Assembly: GCA_029204225.1 (NCBI GenBank)
Contig: CM055102.1
Location: 29,485,632 to 29,549,631, forward strand
Length of the DNA stretch: 64,000 nucleotides
Direction: 5' to 3'
Source: Diphasiastrum complanatum
Taxonomy: Eukaryota > Streptophyta > Lycopodiopsida > Lycopodiales > Lycopodiaceae
Shown: positions 45,102 to 55,926 of the stretch, in pieces
Position numbering within the stretch: position 1 is the first letter of the stretch
Layout of the letters: each line of letters opens with the position of its first letter
The notes under the pieces: model-generated
The model's input: only the letters and a program-made list of their open reading frames with translations
What the model was told of the DNA's origin: nothing
Database searches by the model: none
Translations under genes and position numbers: made by a program

Positions 45102-45829
45102 ATGTCTCGGTTGATGGAGGATCTAGCTGCCTACGCTGCCATGGGAGCGGCGTCTGTGGCTTTGGATTCAGGTGAGTTTCTTTTTTATCAAGTTTTCTTC
45201 CAAATTCATACTATTACAGTTTACAGTAGCATTACGGATTCGTTGAAAAAACCATTTTTTGTTTAACTGCTGAACGCTCCTGTAAATCAGGTATCGTGAT
45301 TATATCGGATGATGATTACTCTGGAAATCGTGCCATGAGTGAGCCCAACTTCTTCCAAAAAAAGTTGACAACTCTGAAGCGGTCTTACGACGACGAGGAT
45401 GATATGACAATTGCTTTGCTGACAACAGTTTGGGAAGACGAGAGCATTGCGTGCATAGCAGAGAGTTACAATTCCAAAAAGCCTGCAGACTCTGTGCCTC
45501 AAAAGGTTGGTGAAAACGTAGAGGAAAAAGTGGCAGCCATGGCTCAAGTCACCGAGCATAGTATCGTCCCATATGTTGGACATTCTAAAAGCCTACGAGA
45601 TAGCAGGCAGGAGAAGCGACAAAGAAACACCGACCACTTCTTGTTTATGAATGGGTTCAGAACAGACTTGGACAGTCATACAGAAGAAGTGCCAAACATC
45701 AATGCGGATATAGGCATTCAACTCAATGATTTCAACCATGCGGATGGTGTCTACACCGTATCGAATCCATTTTCCATGGAAGATCACTTTGTCTCGCAGA
45801 ATCAACTCATTGGTGAGGATCAAATCTAG
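45102..45829 (+). CDS. Unknown protein with SUMO-interaction-like motif, 202 aa
   Basis: Two exons, 45102-45171 and 45291-45829, join through a GT-AG intron of 119 bp (donor GGTGAGTTT, acceptor AAATCAG) with matching phase, giving 202 residues. AATAAA at 45885-45890 is a likely polyadenylation signal. Residues 24-32, split by the intron, read GIVIISDDD: four hydrophobic residues followed by acids, the classical SUMO-interaction pattern. Basic/acid segments follow (LKRSYDDEDD; RQEKRQRN could aid nuclear entry). The rest is polar and probably disordered. I recognise no family. The N-terminal MSRLMEDLAAYAAMGAASVA may be a short helix. Nuclear, SUMO-linked function is inference only. Codon use differs from surrounding transposons, and no transposon motif is present. 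Confidence 0.6.
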
Positions 45830-46172
45830 GGTGCTTGCTGCTAGCTTCATGATGTTAAATGGCAACCCTTTTAAAAACAAGATCAATAAAACTGCAGAGT
45901 TAGATCATGTACAACCATGAATTGCAAGATTCAAGGTATGGATTGAGATATGTATTGCACCTGGATGTAGTTAGTAGATTCTACCTGCCATCAAGAATGG
46001 ACGGTAGATCACATATCAGTTCTCAGTTCTCATTTGTACCATTTTCCTGATAAAGTTTAATTGAACAGTGGACATAGAGTTAGCCATGTCGATGGCTTGG
46101 CTTCAAGAGTGATACGAATGAATCAGCCTGAATGTCGCTATGCTTGGTGCATTTGCACGACTGTAACTTTGT

Positions 46173-46262
46173 CTACTGTGCTTCTCTTTTGAGTGAATTG
46201 ATAGAACTGTTTGCAGACTACTGTGCTTCTCTTTTGAGTGAATTGATAGAACTGTTTGCAGA
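46173..46262. repeat. Perfect 45-bp tandem duplication
   Basis: Positions 46173-46217 and 46218-46262 are identical. No coding frame is involved. It lies about 340 bp beyond the end of the 45.1-kb gene. Confidence 0.9.
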
Positions 46263-48307
46263 TTGCTGAGCTACAGCCAGTCTTCTTATTTAAGCAACAA
46301 TAAGATTAACACAATTGTACTTGATTCTTTTCCTCAATTTCAATCGCAATGGATGGTTTCTTTTTCAAGTCTTTTGAAATCCAGCTGGGAGAACTTTCAG
46401 ATATTTTGCACTATTCTAGGTACAAGCTACTCACAATCAATGCAGCAAGTTTATCGCAGTCACTTTTTGTTCGAGCACCGCATACATCATTGATCCATAA
46501 TTTCTTTGAATCTAAAATCTTTCTCTAGCAGATATAGTATTAGTGCGCTAGCATAATAACAGCACAAAGTAGCCTCTGCACTGACAAGTGCACAGAGCAC
46601 AATATGACTCATATGTTGGATAAAAGAATTTGCAGTGAATTCTGAGAATTACTTGTTGGCCTGCATTGCGAAAACAAGATTGTCCTCAAGTTGGTGATCA
46701 CAGGGCTGTGATTCTCTTCAGAGGTGTTGTACATAGCCATACCTAAGCAGATGATGTAAAAGCTTCAGTAGTGTTCACATTCAAAGCTGCTTTTCACCTG
46801 CCTCAACAGGGCAAGGACTTATGATGCAGCGTATTGATAAAGTCTTTAAGGTTAGCAGAAATAATCCTTAATATCAAGATGAAATGACTCTGCTCTTACA
46901 TAGATTTAGCTTATAGCTGCAGTTACATTTGATTGTGTAGGAAAGGCTCTGCAGAAGCTTAAAAGGAATATTCATCATTAGTTATAATAAGTAGCTGTAA
47001 TTTCCATGAGATTCTTAAAATTGCCGTTTTGGAATCCGGCTTTTGGGTCTCAAGATCAAACAAGCACTTGACTGTAGCTTGGATGCTCACAATCCCAAAT
47101 CATATCTGATCGAGGTAATTCTAGCCTTATAATCATCATGTTGTCATTCTGAAAACTGCTTTTAGATTGTAAGTAGTTGAATATAGAAAATACTAACCTT
47201 ATACATTGAAGCAATTTGTATACATCCAAGATGAAAATAGGGCTTGAAATTACATCAAGTATTGATATGCTGTTCTCACACATAGTAATTTCTTTCTTGG
47301 GGGTCATTATAGTTGTGGGTCGTACCAGCTTTATGGCTTCATTGCCCTAGTTTCAACACTTTTATCATAGAGCACATTTAATTTTGCTCTGAGATGTGGG
47401 CAACATTGATACTTGCATATGACCTATCTCGTGAAGATTTCATTGAGTTCATTGGTTTTAGATGTTATAGAATGCTTTTTCATCTAAACCTGGAGTAACC
47501 TTTGTTCATGAATCTATCTGATTCTGATTGGTAGTACACTAGTATAATGATCAAGTAAATTTTAAATGATATCTTCTACAAAATATTCTTATCTAGGACT
47601 AGACCAATTGCAACTTTCATTAGAATTCTATAAAAATTTGCTTACTTTTGCAATAGCTTGAAGACCTAAAGATTAGTATATATGTGAGACATCATCGGAA
47701 GTTGTATTCAAGCTTACAAAGAGTTTTTATTTTATTTTTATGTATTGATGTATTTATACTCAATGGTAGTGAGACTCATGTAGTCCTTCATTTTTTTCTG
47801 TCCACCAAAAATCTTGCATGAATCTTGTAGCTCAGGTCCAAATCCATGGTTCTATTTTAGATTAATTCCATCTCTAGGATGAATATGAGAACAAGGTCAA
47901 GTGTTTGTTATGGATCTCACAACTTTGGAGTCCAAAGCTCATTAGAAGAGTCCCAAGACCTTGACAAATTCAATTTTTCATTCTTGCCTCCTCATTGTCT
48001 CCACTTTGATGCTTCACAATACTTGCAGCATAATAATTTTGACCATGATTTCAATATGTTCTGCAATAATCTTAAGCATCGTTGTGGTTCATTTCGTCTT
48101 TTCTCCATCTTGTACATCAAGGTTTCCTAGCTCTCTAACTTGGTAGTGAAAAATTCATCTCTAGTCAATTTCTCCTTCTAGGGGAGCCTTAGTTTTGTCA
48201 ATTTGTCTTTTGCAATATTATCTTCAATTTATCTCTTTTGTCTAGTTTAGAATCATGTGAACTAAACTTTTTCCAAATGTGAATTTTTTCATGGACGTAC
48301 TGTTGTT
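46263..48307. other. Intergenic, no gene recognised
   Basis: AT-rich DNA without a recognisable domain on either strand. An 83-codon frame at 47879-48130 is rich in His, Asn, Phe and Ser and is not convincing. The right end abuts a copia LTR. Confidence 0.5.
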
Positions 48308-48995
48308 TGTTGAAATTGCAGCAAAATAAGTCCAATTGATCCTAGAAATGATGGAGAAAGCACCTAATTAAGATCCAAACAAGATCCAGTAGCTAGAAAA
48401 CAAATCAATGTATTGATTTCTAGCTTATCTTGGCTTGAACTCCACTCTATGGCTCCAAAATCATGCAAAATCCTTCACACCTGTGGATGTACGGCCTGGT
48501 ACAGCCTATATACTGTACCAGCACCCTCCAAACCTTCTAATCATTCCAAAAAACCAAATGCCAATGGCAATCATCCAACAAATGATAGACCAAAACTAGT
48601 CATGAAGGAAGATCTCAATTTTACTCATAATTGGATGGAAAATCCATCACATATTTATACATAAGTGCCTCGGATCTGAGCATTTAGGGCTACCTCTGGT
48701 CCATCCATGACCTAACCCTAGTGTCTAACCTAATAGGTCATAAGATCCACCCTAATTGGGGGTCGAGATCTTGAGATCTAGAACAATGTAAAACTTGTTA
48801 TTTTTAGCTCCTAGAATCTCTCTAGGCTATCTATGCACAATTTTGGCCTCATTCCAAAGGTGCCATTTCAAAGCTAGGTTAGGAATAAGACTTATAAAAG
48901 TATCCTATGATTTTTGGCACGTATGACATTCCACAACATGGCCAAATTACAATTTACAAGTGGTAGAACCAAGCTAGAATTGTGAAATTTCAACA
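48308..48995 (-). repeat. 688-bp copia LTR, 3' LTR of minus-strand element
   Basis: On the minus strand it starts TGTTGAAATTTCACAATTCT after AATTGTGAGGAG and is taken to end GCAATTTCAACA, so its tips are inverted repeats (TGTTGAAATT/AATTTCAACA). The start and the purine tract match those at 1950-1985 on the plus strand. The outer end is inferred from symmetry. Confidence 0.7.
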
Positions 48996-51098
48996 CTCCT
49001 CACAATTTAGCTTGATGAGACTATCCTGGATCAATAATTAATACATGAATAAAAACAACATAATTTTCAGGTTCTTGCTGTGTGGTCACTCATCATGATA
49101 ACAATATGATTTGACCTCCAAGTTCTCAAATGTAGTGAGAGCTCAATAAAGATTGTCTTCAACACCCAAGCTTTGTCTTTGATAGGCTGTTGAATGAACA
49201 TCTTGGCCTGCAAAATGAGAGTATCTCCTCAAAATAACCATGAAAAAAAATAGTTTTCTACAAGATCCAACTTTGGTATGAAGCACCTACATCCAAAGTA
49301 TGAAATATCACCATCTTAACTTCATCCAACAAAACAATGAACTCCAAATTGTCATCCTTCCAATGAAGGTCTTCATTCCTTGGAAATTCAAGAGTGAATG
49401 GATCACAATATGAGGCATTTGAATCCTTCTTTGAAATTCCAATTAAAGTAGTAGTGATGTTTATTTCATCATCATAAGATATATGATGAAAAACAATGTT
49501 CATACTAGAATCATCAAAGGACATTGTAAAATTCATGACATGTTTTCTATCAAACATAAAGTAAGATGAGTAAAGGGAGATATGAATAAACTTTCTTGCT
49601 GCTCCTTTCTCTTTACTCAAGATGTAGATTTAGGTCTCCTTTTCCTTGAGACAAGTGCTCCTTCTCGGGTTCCTCCTTGATGTATTTTTCCTTTATCATG
49701 GCCACTCCCTCTTGGTGTTGCTGATGAAAACATGGATCCAAACCATGATCTTCTTCAAGACTCTCAAGAACTTTGCTTTCAAGTGTCAAAACCTGAATGT
49801 TCTCCTTCTCAACATGATAATCTTTCAAATCAACAAAATCATCACCAAGATCATTCATGCAAAATTGACTAGTCTTTGCATTATGTACTTGTTGAGCTTG
49901 GCCAAATACTCTTGTATGGAGATAAGTGTCCTTCAAGGATGACTCACTTACTCTCATAAAAGGTTCACAATATGCCTCTTTGAAAATGAAGTCAAAATCT
50001 TTCAACTTATGAATAAAAATATCATGCTTACTTCTAGCACATTCAAGAGTATGTAGATATGACTACCACCTTTCATTCCATACTTTAGAATTCAAAGCAA
50101 GTTCATTACAAAATTTAGCAAATGAAGTACAAAATGTATCCCCCTCTCCAACTTGCCTTTCCTTGTCCACAAAAATGAGTATTGATAGCTCCATCTTTGC
50201 TTTTGTGGCTCTCCTTGGAATAGTTGAAGATCTCGAATTTTGCTCCTCCTCTTGATCAAGCTCCTCCTTGATCTCAACCATATCTTTTCCAATATGATTC
50301 TTAGAGGATTCATTATTAAAGCTTACAGACATTGTGGCTCTACCATTGCTTCTTGTGCTTGCAAAATGTACATCCAAATGGACAACTTAAGAGGGTGAGT
50401 AGTCTTAGTGATAGAGTTAGAGAAAGGCAACCTATGTGCTTTAGCCAAAGCACATGCCTCCTTTGACATGGATCTTGGAAGGCCTAGAGCAAGCTTCTCC
50501 TTGCACATGGCTTCCATAGACTTGGTGTTTATGTGACCAAGCCTCTTGTGCCACAAATCATTTGTGATTATTTTGTCCTCTTTGGCTACCATAACAAATT
50601 GGTTAGGATCAACAAAAGCATCAAGCTTAAACAACTTCCCAAACCTTCTTCCTCTTGCTATGATCTTCACATTCTTCTTGATGTTGCATACACAAGTAGA
50701 GAACTCCACAATGAAACCATTGTCCAAGCAATTGACCTACTCTAAATAAGTTCTTAGTGATGCTAGGAATGTAAAGTACACATTTATCTTGATCTTCTTT
50801 GAAGATCCCAAGCAAAAGGTACTTATCCTATTCCTTCTACCTTACAAGCACAATCATTTTATGTAAAAATTGACTTGATAGGACCATCATAAGTTGAGAA
50901 AGTAAAAAAATACACCCTTTTACTTGTCACGTGGAAGCTAGCCCCACTATCTATCCAACAAGGGTCTTCTCATTTCATGATTGAAGATGAAAAACTTGAC
51001 ATCATGAGAGAGTCTTCATGTGAACTCTCCTCCTCTTCTTGGCCTAGGTTTGCTTGACTTTGAGCTTGCTTCATCTTGAAGCACTCGGAGGCATAATG
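48996..51098 (-). mobile_element. Copia-type relic with unexplained pol replacement
   Basis: Minus-strand order: end of a zinc knuckle (HYASECFKMKQ, at 51.09 kb), protease start (EDPCWIDSGASFHVT, about 50.96 kb), IPSITKNLFRVGQL, pre-integrase LWHKRLGHINTKSM (50.57 kb) and an integrase-finger remnant (ACALAKAHRLPF). Integrase core, RT and RNase H are not seen. Instead come frames at 50377-50063, 50005-49613 and 49620-49258 that are acidic and of unknown type; one contains EEDHGLDPCFHQQHQEG, recalling DLGLLHQHQE in the 39.4-kb protein. The 3' LTR follows at 48995. The 5' end is cut by an LTR of the opposite orientation at 51099. Several frames are broken. Confidence 0.75.
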
Positions 51099-51784
51099 TG
51101 TGAAAAATTGACTATATTGGCAAATCTAGCCACGTAAAATATTGTACATTCTGTCTATATTTTTTGTTTGTCACTTATCTGGCCAAAGTGCCACATGGCA
51201 ATCTACACCTAATGTAGGTTAGCACGAGTCAAGAGGAGTGGTTGTGTCCATTTGGTAGTGACTCCTACTTTGTAGGATCTAGACCTTGATTTATGATGAG
51301 ATTTGTACTAACCATGCACCTACCAAGCATGACTCTAGGATCTAGGCTAGGGTTTCATTTTAGGGCAAGAAGTTGAGTCTAATTCCTTATTACATGATGG
51401 ATTTTCACCTAACTTTACAAAGGAAGTGAGTTTACTATGTAGCTTCATCTCTCCATAGTGAGAAGTTAGAATATTTATGGAGCTCCAAGAGAAAACTCGG
51501 ATTTTCTCTCTATGTGTTGTGATTGTGATTGTTTCCAATGAAACCAAGATTTGGCACACATCAAACTCTGTCTACAGGCCGTATAGCAGTCTGCTTTCCA
51601 CACGTGTAACTCAAAATTCAGTTTTTGATCAATGCTTTGATTGTCACTACTTGTTTTCTATCAAACTGCTAAACTAGATCTTGATTTGTTGACTAGTATC
51701 TGATAGATTGTTAATCAAACACACAATCAACCTTGTGGATCATTCAAAGATACATTTATGGTTCTCAAGTATAGTACTTTCACA
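51099..51784 (+). repeat. 686-bp copia 5' LTR
   Basis: From TGTGAAAAATTGACTA to GTACTTTCACA, followed directly by the primer site TGGTATCAGAGC (51785-51796). The bases before it (TAATG) belong to zinc-knuckle codons of the minus-strand element, so it inserted into that gene. A diverged inverted partner lies at 52856-53446. Confidence 0.88.
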
Positions 51785-52415
51785 TGGTATCAGAGCCAAG
51801 TACAAGGCTATTGATCTGTGTTTAAGACTAATCCAGTTTCAGTAGGTTTTTGGTGCAAAAAGCTAGTATTGGAAGGGCAAGCTGGTATCCAGGTTTTGGT
51901 GAGAGGATTTGATCTCAAACTTCTCGTGGATCAAAATCCATACTGTTCACACATGGGCATCTCTGAACCATCATTCAAACCCCTATATTCATTGGATCAT
52001 TAAAATCTCATTTGGAGTCAGTTTGATGTAATTTTTGGTGCAAATCCTAGCATAAACTACCAAGATCACTTGCCATTAATTAGTTTTGGATTTGATTCAT
52101 GAGAACCAATTAATCTAGGCTGAATTCAAGCCCTCTTAAAATGCAAAACAGATCTTGAAAGTACATCAAAGAGATAGAGAGAGATAGACTCTTTCTATTG
52201 TCCAAAAATAGACAAGATTGTAGAGATTTGTTTGAAAGTAATTTTTACTTCATCTTATCTTCATTCCAACTTTGTGAGGGAGTGATAGAACTATGATTAC
52301 AAGTCCATTTGTTGGATTAGAAATCAAATTTGAGTGAAACACTGCAAGTTAGAAACCTTTGTGAGTTTCAAGTTCAATCAAGTCTATATCATGTGTGTAG
52401 AATCTCACTAGTAAG

Positions 52416-52859
52416 ATGGGATCTGTTGGAGCATACCTTCTAGAAACTAGTGAGTGGTTAAATTCTACTAACTATGCTATTTGGAAGGTTAGGATGGAGT
52501 CACTCATGGTGCTCCAAGACCTTTATGAGTTTCTGATTGAAGATGAAGATGAACCTCTAGGTGCACACGAATTAGTGAGATACAAAAAAAGATCTAGGCT
52601 AGCACTTCATTATGTGAAATTGAATGTGAGCAATGATCTTCTAAGGGAAGTATCATCATGTAAAAGTGCTAAAGAGGCTCGGGAATCTTTAAAATCAATC
52701 TATGAGTCTAGTAACACTTTGAGGGTTCTCACGCTTAGGAATCAGATTCTACAAAGCATGAAGAGGAGTGGTGAGAGTGCACAGAATTATTTGCTAAGAA
52801 TCAAGTCTCTAAAGAGGGAGTTAGTTTCCATTGGAGAGAAGATTCAAGATGGAGCATAA
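52416..52859 (+). CDS. Truncated copia gag (UBN2 domain)
   Basis: 147 codons starting MGSVGAYLLETSEWLNSTNY, with WKVRMESLMVLQDL, ALHYVKLNVSNDLLREV and LRVLTLRNQILQS, the capsid of a copia element whose LTR and primer site lie 620 bp upstream. The frame ends at a TAA formed where an inverted LTR fragment begins (about 52856), so the rest of gag, including the zinc knuckle and pol, is missing. Related to, but clearly diverged from, the gags at 39382 and 54700. Confidence 0.88.
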   Translation: MGSVGAYLLETSEWLNSTNYAIWKVRMESLMVLQDLYEFLIEDEDEPLGAHELVRYKKRSRLALHYVKLNVSNDLLREVSSCKSAKEARESLKSIYESSNTLRVLTLRNQILQSMKRSGESAQNYLLRIKSLKRELVSIGEKIQDGA

Positions 52860-53446
52860 ATGGACCTTAGAAAGATTCACAAGAGTGATTGGATGCTTGC
52901 TTAACAATCTATCAAAAAACTAGACACAAAAATTTGATCTAGATTGGCAATTTGACAAACAACAAGCAATAATAATCCAAAGAATTGATAAATAATGCAA
53001 TCCAAGTCCACACGTGTGAACCACAGCTTGATGTACGACCTGTAGACTGATAATGAAGTAGAAATCAACTTGGTTGCATTTGGATCACAAAACCACAATG
53101 TACATAGTGGAGTAGCTCGAGATTGCCAATGAGCTCCAAAAATTATCTAACTTCTCACTATGGAAAGATGGAATACATAGCAAAAGTGAATTCCTTTGTA
53201 AATTTAGATGAATTTGCAACATGTAATAAAGAAGTTAACTTGGCTTTCTTGCCCTAATTTGCAACCCTAGCCTATTTCCTAGAGTCATGCCAAGTAGGTG
53301 GCTAGTTGGTCAATCTCCAACACAAATCTAGGATCTTAGGTCCTATAAACTAGCAATCACTACCAAATTGACTTGAACTAATCTTTAAACTTGATCTAAC
53401 CTACACTAGGGTAGGTTTCTCATGTGGCTCCATGGCCTCACATGTG
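52856..53446 (-). repeat. Inverted, diverged LTR fragment
   Basis: On the minus strand this matches much of the LTR at 51099-51784: for example GCATGACTCTAGGA followed by AGGCTAGGGTT, TTACAAAGGAA, CATAGTGAGAAGTTAGA and TTTTTGGAGCTC or TATGGAGCTC, to CATTTATG at its low-coordinate end. About 30 bp of the LTR end are missing where it meets gag. Its orientation against the gag means a rearrangement, not a normal 3' LTR. Confidence 0.75.
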
Positions 53447-53451
53447 TGAGA

Positions 53452-54101
53452 TGTGAAAGATTCAACTAGTTTCATCACATTTTGCTATATTTTCATATTT
53501 GGCATATTGAGGCCAAAAATTGTTTTAGACTTAGAGGTTGACTTTTCAAAGTTCATTAGTCTAAATCTCATTTAAATAAACACTTTTTGAAAGTGTGGGA
53601 GAGTTAGAATATGATTTTGAGTAGATTCAAATTTGAATAGTTGGGTACATTGAATCTAGACCCAAAATTAGTAGGGTTAGCATTTTGGTGGGAAAGCCAA
53701 GTGGCCAAATAGGGTTTGGACCTGCTATAAAAGGATGTAACTCGTGGAGAGAGTAATCTTCTCTCTTCTCTGCCTCATTTCATGCTTATACATGGTTCTC
53801 TTGGCTTCTACTATCCATTGGTGCACTATCTTGGTGATTGCTTACAATTCTATGTGTAGAATGATCTATATTTGTTATTTTTGGATCCACACGTGTGAAA
53901 TACATTTGCTTGCTGGTTTTGTACGGACAGCAATAGTACTTTATCATTTCATTCAAGTTTGATCAAGTTCTATTGGTGTTTGCATCTCATTTTTTGTGTA
54001 GATGCTGTTTTTTCTACATTGGTGAGATTGGTAGTGTATTTCTCTTTCTAACCAAAGATCATTCAAGTAGATTGGATCTTAAGGATCTGAAATCTTTCAC
54101 A
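53452..54101 (+). repeat. 650-bp copia 5' LTR
   Basis: Starts TGTGAAAGATTCAAC and ends AATCTTTCACA, giving matched inverted tips, with the primer site TGGTATCAGAGC at 54102-54113. Length and layout match the 647-bp LTR of the young element (central GACTTTTCA phrase, GAGAG...CTCTC run, GGATCTKAAGGATCTG-like end), so the two look like members of related families. Confidence 0.88.
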
Positions 54102-54699
54102 TGGTATCAGAGCTTGTGTTTCAGGTTATGAAGGAGAAAATCAGATCTATCAATGATTTGGTGAAGATATCAAATCTAGAGCATGCTAGAGAGGATTCTA
54201 CACCAAAATTGGATTTTTTGCTTTTGTAGATTGAATCTTTTGTAGATCAAAACACTATATAGGTCAATATACTTGATCAATTCTGATTTTTGAATTCACA
54301 TACTAGATTTGGCCTATTTTTAGATCATTGGATCAGCCTAAGTCGTGGCTTATAGATTGCATATCAAATTTTTAGCATTTGCATGTAGATTTGGAATAGT
54401 CAATTTTTTGTGATTTTGTCAAAACCCTAATTTTGATTGGATCTCTAGATACTAGGGTTGCTGGACCTCATTTGAGTGTGTTTCAATCTTAAGAAGTGGC
54501 AAAAGTCATTAGATTGAGGATAGATCATAGGTTGATCAAGATTCCATGATTCTATGTGTTGATTTGCTTGATAAGTGCTAGAAGAGAACTTGTGAGATAG
54601 TTTCAAATCTTGGTGATTTCTTTTGAAGCAATTGTTGTTGTTCAAAGGAGTGCTTTGTGCATTGAAACAGGTTGAAAGAGAAGATCAAGTCATTGCTAC

Positions 54700-55926
54700 A
54701 TGGCAACCTCAATTGGAGTCATGTTGGAAGCCAATGATAGGCTTACCTCAAGTAGTTATTCATTGTGGAAAGTGAGGATGGAGTCACTTCTTGAGATGAA
54801 TGATGTTTTGGATATTGTTGTAGGTTTGGAGGAGAGACCAGCAACACAACAAGATCAAGTGAGGTATGACAAGAGGGCCAAGAAGGCTTTACACATGATA
54901 AAGATGAATGTTACCAATGAACTTCTCGAGGAAGCTGGTAAGTGCACATCATCTTTGGAAGCTTGGAATTCATTGAAGAAGCTTTATGAATCCAAGTCTA
55001 CTTCTAGAGTGTTGACGCTAAGAAGGCAAATCTTTTCTTGTTTGCAAAAGAATGAAGAAAGTCCAAGTATTTTTGTTTTGAGAATGAAAGCATTGAATGA
55101 TGAGTTAGCTTGCATAGATGAAAGCATTAAGGAAGGAGAGCTTATTCAAGTGATTCTTAATGGCTTGTTGGATGCTCATGCTAACATTGTTCAAAGTATT
55201 GCTATTCAAAAGACTTTGCCAAGTTTGATGGATCTTCAAGAGATCTTGATCAATAAGGAATATAGGCTTCAAGCAAGAGGTGGATCTACATCGACACTTC
55301 AAGAGGATGCTATGTTCTCAGAGCGAAAATTCAAGGGCAAAACCAAAAGTAAGTGGTCTAAAGGACAAGATCAAGTGGACGCTTCTTCGAGTGGAAAAAA
55401 GAAGGATAGATCAAAGCTCAAGTGCTTCTATTGTGGCATCAAAGGACATTTTGCAAGTGAGTTCTACAAGAAGAAAAGAGATCAAGGAAACAAGCAAGGT
55501 AGTCTTACTCTTGATGAGGATAGTTTGGATGTACAAGATGCAAATGATGATGTTTTTGTGATGTCTTCATGTATGCTTGCTAATGATGGAGATCTAGATC
55601 CTTGGTGGATTGATAGTGGATCAAGTTCACACATGACCTTTCACAAAGAGTACTTCACTTCTTTGTTAGAATATGGAGATGACAAGAGGGTGATCTACAC
55701 GGCCAATGATGGTGAGTGTGCAATCAAAGGGATTGGAACAATCCCAATTTTTATGATTTCTGGCAGTGGCTCTAATGTCCATGCCTCGTTTTGCCTCATC
55801 TACTCGATCTCCTCTGACATTGTCTGCTTCCAGAATTCTCCCTCTGGACTCTGGATAGCTTCTTGGTATGTTGCTGGCTCTTCTGTGAAGCTGCAATACT
55901 CGAACTGCATGTCTTTGCTCCATTGA
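54700..55926 (+). CDS. Copia gag-protease start, truncated and fused to antisense
   Basis: The first 350 codons are genuine: capsid (LEANDRLTSSSYSLWKVRME, TSRVLTLRRQIFSC), basic linker, a zinc knuckle CFYCGIKGHFASEF in which the last Cys is Phe, and the protease start DPWWIDSGSSSHMTFHKEYF. After about 55750 the frame continues by chance through antisense of another copia integrase/RT piece, so the last 50-60 residues are not biological. Protease is therefore incomplete and everything downstream is missing. The gag is the closest relative in this window of the young element's gag. The start is at the conserved gag N-terminus. Confidence 0.85.
   Translation: MATSIGVMLEANDRLTSSSYSLWKVRMESLLEMNDVLDIVVGLEERPATQQDQVRYDKRAKKALHMIKMNVTNELLEEAGKCTSSLEAWNSLKKLYESKSTSRVLTLRRQIFSCLQKNEESPSIFVLRMKALNDELACIDESIKEGELIQVILNGLLDAHANIVQSIAIQKTLPSLMDLQEILINKEYRLQARGGSTSTLQEDAMFSERKFKGKTKSKWSKGQDQVDASSSGKKKDRSKLKCFYCGIKGHFASEFYKKKRDQGNKQGSLTLDEDSLDVQDANDDVFVMSSCMLANDGDLDPWWIDSGSSSHMTFHKEYFTSLLEYGDDKRVIYTANDGECAIKGIGTIPIFMISGSGSNVHASFCLIYSISSDIVCFQNSPSGLWIASWYVAGSSVKLQYSNCMSLLH

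Noticed and set aside
55762-55926. C-terminal 50-60 residues of the 54700 frame as a novel domain
   Set aside because: They are antisense of a minus-strand copia RT/integrase fragment joined by rearrangement.
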